Below are positions 62,352-64,000 of a DNA stretch of 64,000 nt, in pieces. Below the pieces are notes generated by a model, which was given only the letters and a program-made list of their open reading frames with translations, ran no database searches and was not told the DNA's origin. Source of the stretch: Acanthornis magna (Eukaryota > Chordata > Aves > Passeriformes > Acanthizidae); the NCBI GenBank assembly GCA_036785705.1, contig JAWUZG010000056.1, positions 19,536,501 to 19,600,500 on the forward strand, written 5' to 3'. Both the position numbers and the translations under genes were made by a program. Numbering within the stretch: position 1 is the stretch's first letter; every line of letters begins with the position of its first letter.

Positions 62352-62780
62352 GCACGGCACAGGTCTCCCGGCTGTCGGTCCCCTCCCCGCAGGTCACCGA
62401 GTACTGCAAGAGCCTGAGTACAGCTTAGGACATTCCAGCAGCGGGCACAGATCCCCGCGTCCCGGCCAGCCCCGGCTTGGCTTTCGGGAGAGGCCGGTGC
62501 CGCTCTTGACCACCGCCGCCCCGTCGGGACCTGGGTCCCAGGGCTTTGCACGGTGCTCAGCCGTGGCACTGTCATCTCTCGGGGAGATCCCCTCTCTGGA
62601 ACATGGCACAGACAGAGCAGTCGATGCTGTTGGGATGGGACTGGATACGGTACAGTGTATGGAGCCGGTTGGCAGAATTACTAGAGGTTTTTGTGTGGCA
62701 TTCCTGCTCATCTGCTGCCCAGCTGGGAACTGAAATGGGGTGAGATACCATCAACTGCTACATAAAATTAAATGTGTATG
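62352..62780 (+). repeat. Repeat R, copy 3
   Basis: A full-length match to 37480-37893 in the same orientation, 24.87 kb away, with scattered substitutions. It is again followed by TA-rich simple sequence. Its left boundary joins the GCC array. Confidence 0.9.
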
Positions 62781-63332
62781 TAGATGTAGATGTAGATGTA
62801 CATGCATACATGTATATGTATATGTACATGCATACATGTATATGTATACATCTATACATGTACATATCTATATATCTCTATATATCTATACATATCTATA
62901 GATATATAGAGATATAGGTATAATGTGTGTGTGTATATACGTGTGTGTTTATAAATACACATATATATATATACATGTATATATATAATACGTACATATA
63001 CATATATACGTATATATAAAAATGCATATACATACATATGTATATATACATATATATGTGTGTATATATATACTGTGTGCATATATATATGTATATATAT
63101 AAATACATACACATGTGTATATCTATAAAAATACATATACATACACATATATGCGTATGTATAGATATATATGTATATATGTGTATCTATATATGTATGT
63201 GTATATACTTGTATGTCTATCTCTATATATTATATATATCTACATTATCTATATCTAATATATATGTATGTATGTGTATATATATGTGTATATCTCTATA
63301 CACATATATCTACATCTACATATATATGTATA
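62781..63332. repeat. TA-rich simple-sequence tract attached to R copy 3
   Basis: The same kind of TATATG/TACATA sequence as at 37894-38490, sharing the order GATATATAGAGATATA, GTATAATGTGTGTGTATAT, TATAAATACACATATATATA. The homology shows the tract belongs to the R unit. It is cut off at 63333 by a retroviral LTR. Confidence 0.93.
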
Positions 63333-63837
63333 TGTTGCGGTATAAAAATCCCATTTAAGGTAGTCCCATTTAAGGTTGGACCGACACCATTTAAGGTAAT
63401 CCCATTTAAGGTTACGCACCGCAATCGACGAGGAGAATAAGCAATCCAGGATCAATGTGATCAATATAAGCTTTATTCCCCACTCTTTCTCTAGGTTCTC
63501 AGACTTAAGTACATTTTTCAGCAGCTTGCAGGTTTTACATGTCATTATGTCATTGGTTAGTAAGACTACTTGCTACACTATTATTGGTTAGATGCATACA
63601 GCTACAATACTTGTTCCCTCCCAACTCACGGTCCCTTAATCTGATGTTCTGTATTCTTTTGACCACAACTCTTCTTTCATAAATTCGGTACTTTCCCAAA
63701 ACGACCAAGGACATTGTCCTTGCAGCTTTCTCTCAAGGTTTTGCTTGCACAATGCCTACTCTGTACTCTGTGGCAGATGCTGCAAAAGCAGAGCATCTAG
63801 CATCTCATGGTCCTGCTCTTCGAGCCATCTCTCCACA
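63333..63837 (-). mobile_element. 3' LTR of an endogenous retrovirus, about 505 bp
   Basis: On the minus strand the LTR begins TGTGGAGAG at 63837, directly after a purine-rich tract (AAAACGGGGGAAT), and ends CCGCAACA at 63333, giving TGT...ACA ends. U3 carries two AACCAAT boxes. An AATAAA lies at 63472-63477 on the minus strand, marking R. U5 contains four CCTTAAATGG repeats. Insertion was into the TA-rich tract of R copy 3. Confidence 0.75.
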
Positions 63838-63998
63838 ATTCCCCCGTTTTGTTTTTGTGCAAGCAAAACGTTCTCGCCAAGCACATTTATCTGTTTCATC
63901 AAACACCCATAAATGAGTCTAGCAGCTATGATGAGTATAATAATACCAAGCAAGTGCAATCCCTCGAGCAACAGTGTTCGGAGCCAACCTGTAATGCC
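63756..63998 (-). CDS. env: Retroviral env, C-terminal end of the TM subunit (partial)
   Basis: The open frame continues upstream past the annotated Met to the window edge. It shows a hydrophobic membrane-spanning helix (LLGIIILIIAARLIYG) followed by a polar cytoplasmic tail ending at TAG (63756-63758), the layout of a retroviral transmembrane subunit. The reading frame passes through the polypurine tract and about 80 bases into U3. Surface subunit, pol and gag would lie beyond 64000. Genus cannot be fixed from this piece. Confidence 0.65.
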   Translation of the reverse strand, partial: GITGWLRTLLLEGLHLLGIIILIIAARLIYGCLMKQINVLGENVLLAQKQNGGIVERWLEEQDHEMLDALLLQHLPQSTE

Positions 63999-64000
63999 AA

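Noticed and set aside
60705..62360. 551-codon minus-strand frame and overlapping frames
   Set aside because: GCC-type composition cannot form stop codons. Several frames on both strands are open at once, which a real gene would not show.

Overview
The window is vertebrate, almost certainly avian, nuclear DNA. It has long GT-AG introns, CR1 LINE fragments, avian-type LTR sequences and a coding strand that reads as IQGAP1. Species and chromosome cannot be fixed from the sequence alone.

Region 1 (1 to about 32.9 kb, + strand) is the 3' four-fifths of IQGAP1. I place 29 coding exons with consistent phases, giving about 1,349 residues from the internal repeats through WW, four IQ motifs, the RasGAP-related domain and the RasGAP C-terminal domain to the stop at 31779-31781. 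The N-terminal calponin-homology domain lies upstream of the window. Introns carry a GGAA microsatellite, antisense CR1 fragments, a CTAA microsatellite and a T/G-rich tract.

Region 2 (about 32.9 to 39.4 kb) is intergenic. It holds an LTR-like sequence (34.2-35.07 kb), a GC-rich island built from a roughly 202-bp tandem duplication with GC boxes, and two copies in opposite orientation of an unidentified repeat I call R. The second R copy runs into 0.6 kb of TA-rich simple sequence. More LTR-like and duplicated sequence follows.

Region 3 (39.41 to about 60.05 kb) is a large tandem satellite of about 25 monomers, 0.70-0.87 kb each, themselves made of short 'AGTGATTTCAGCTCC' sub-repeats. It has two higher-order layers: a 5.72-kb unit present about twice, then a 2,442-bp unit present three times. 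The left edge is abrupt and the right edge decays gradually.

Region 4 (60.2 to 63.3 kb) contains a compact minus-strand transcription-unit-like block (two CCAAT boxes, TATA box, 92-codon ORF, AATAAA, GT/T-rich tail). Next come a 24-30 bp minisatellite, a 1.35-kb GCC-rich array that begins inside a partial R copy, a further R copy and a second TA-rich tract.

Region 5 (63.33 to 64.0 kb) is the 3' end of a minus-strand endogenous retrovirus: one LTR of about 505 bp and the C-terminal end of an env reading frame that runs into U3. The rest of the provirus is beyond the window.

Only IQGAP1 is a confidently functional gene. The most unusual material is the satellite, R and GCC complex immediately downstream of it.
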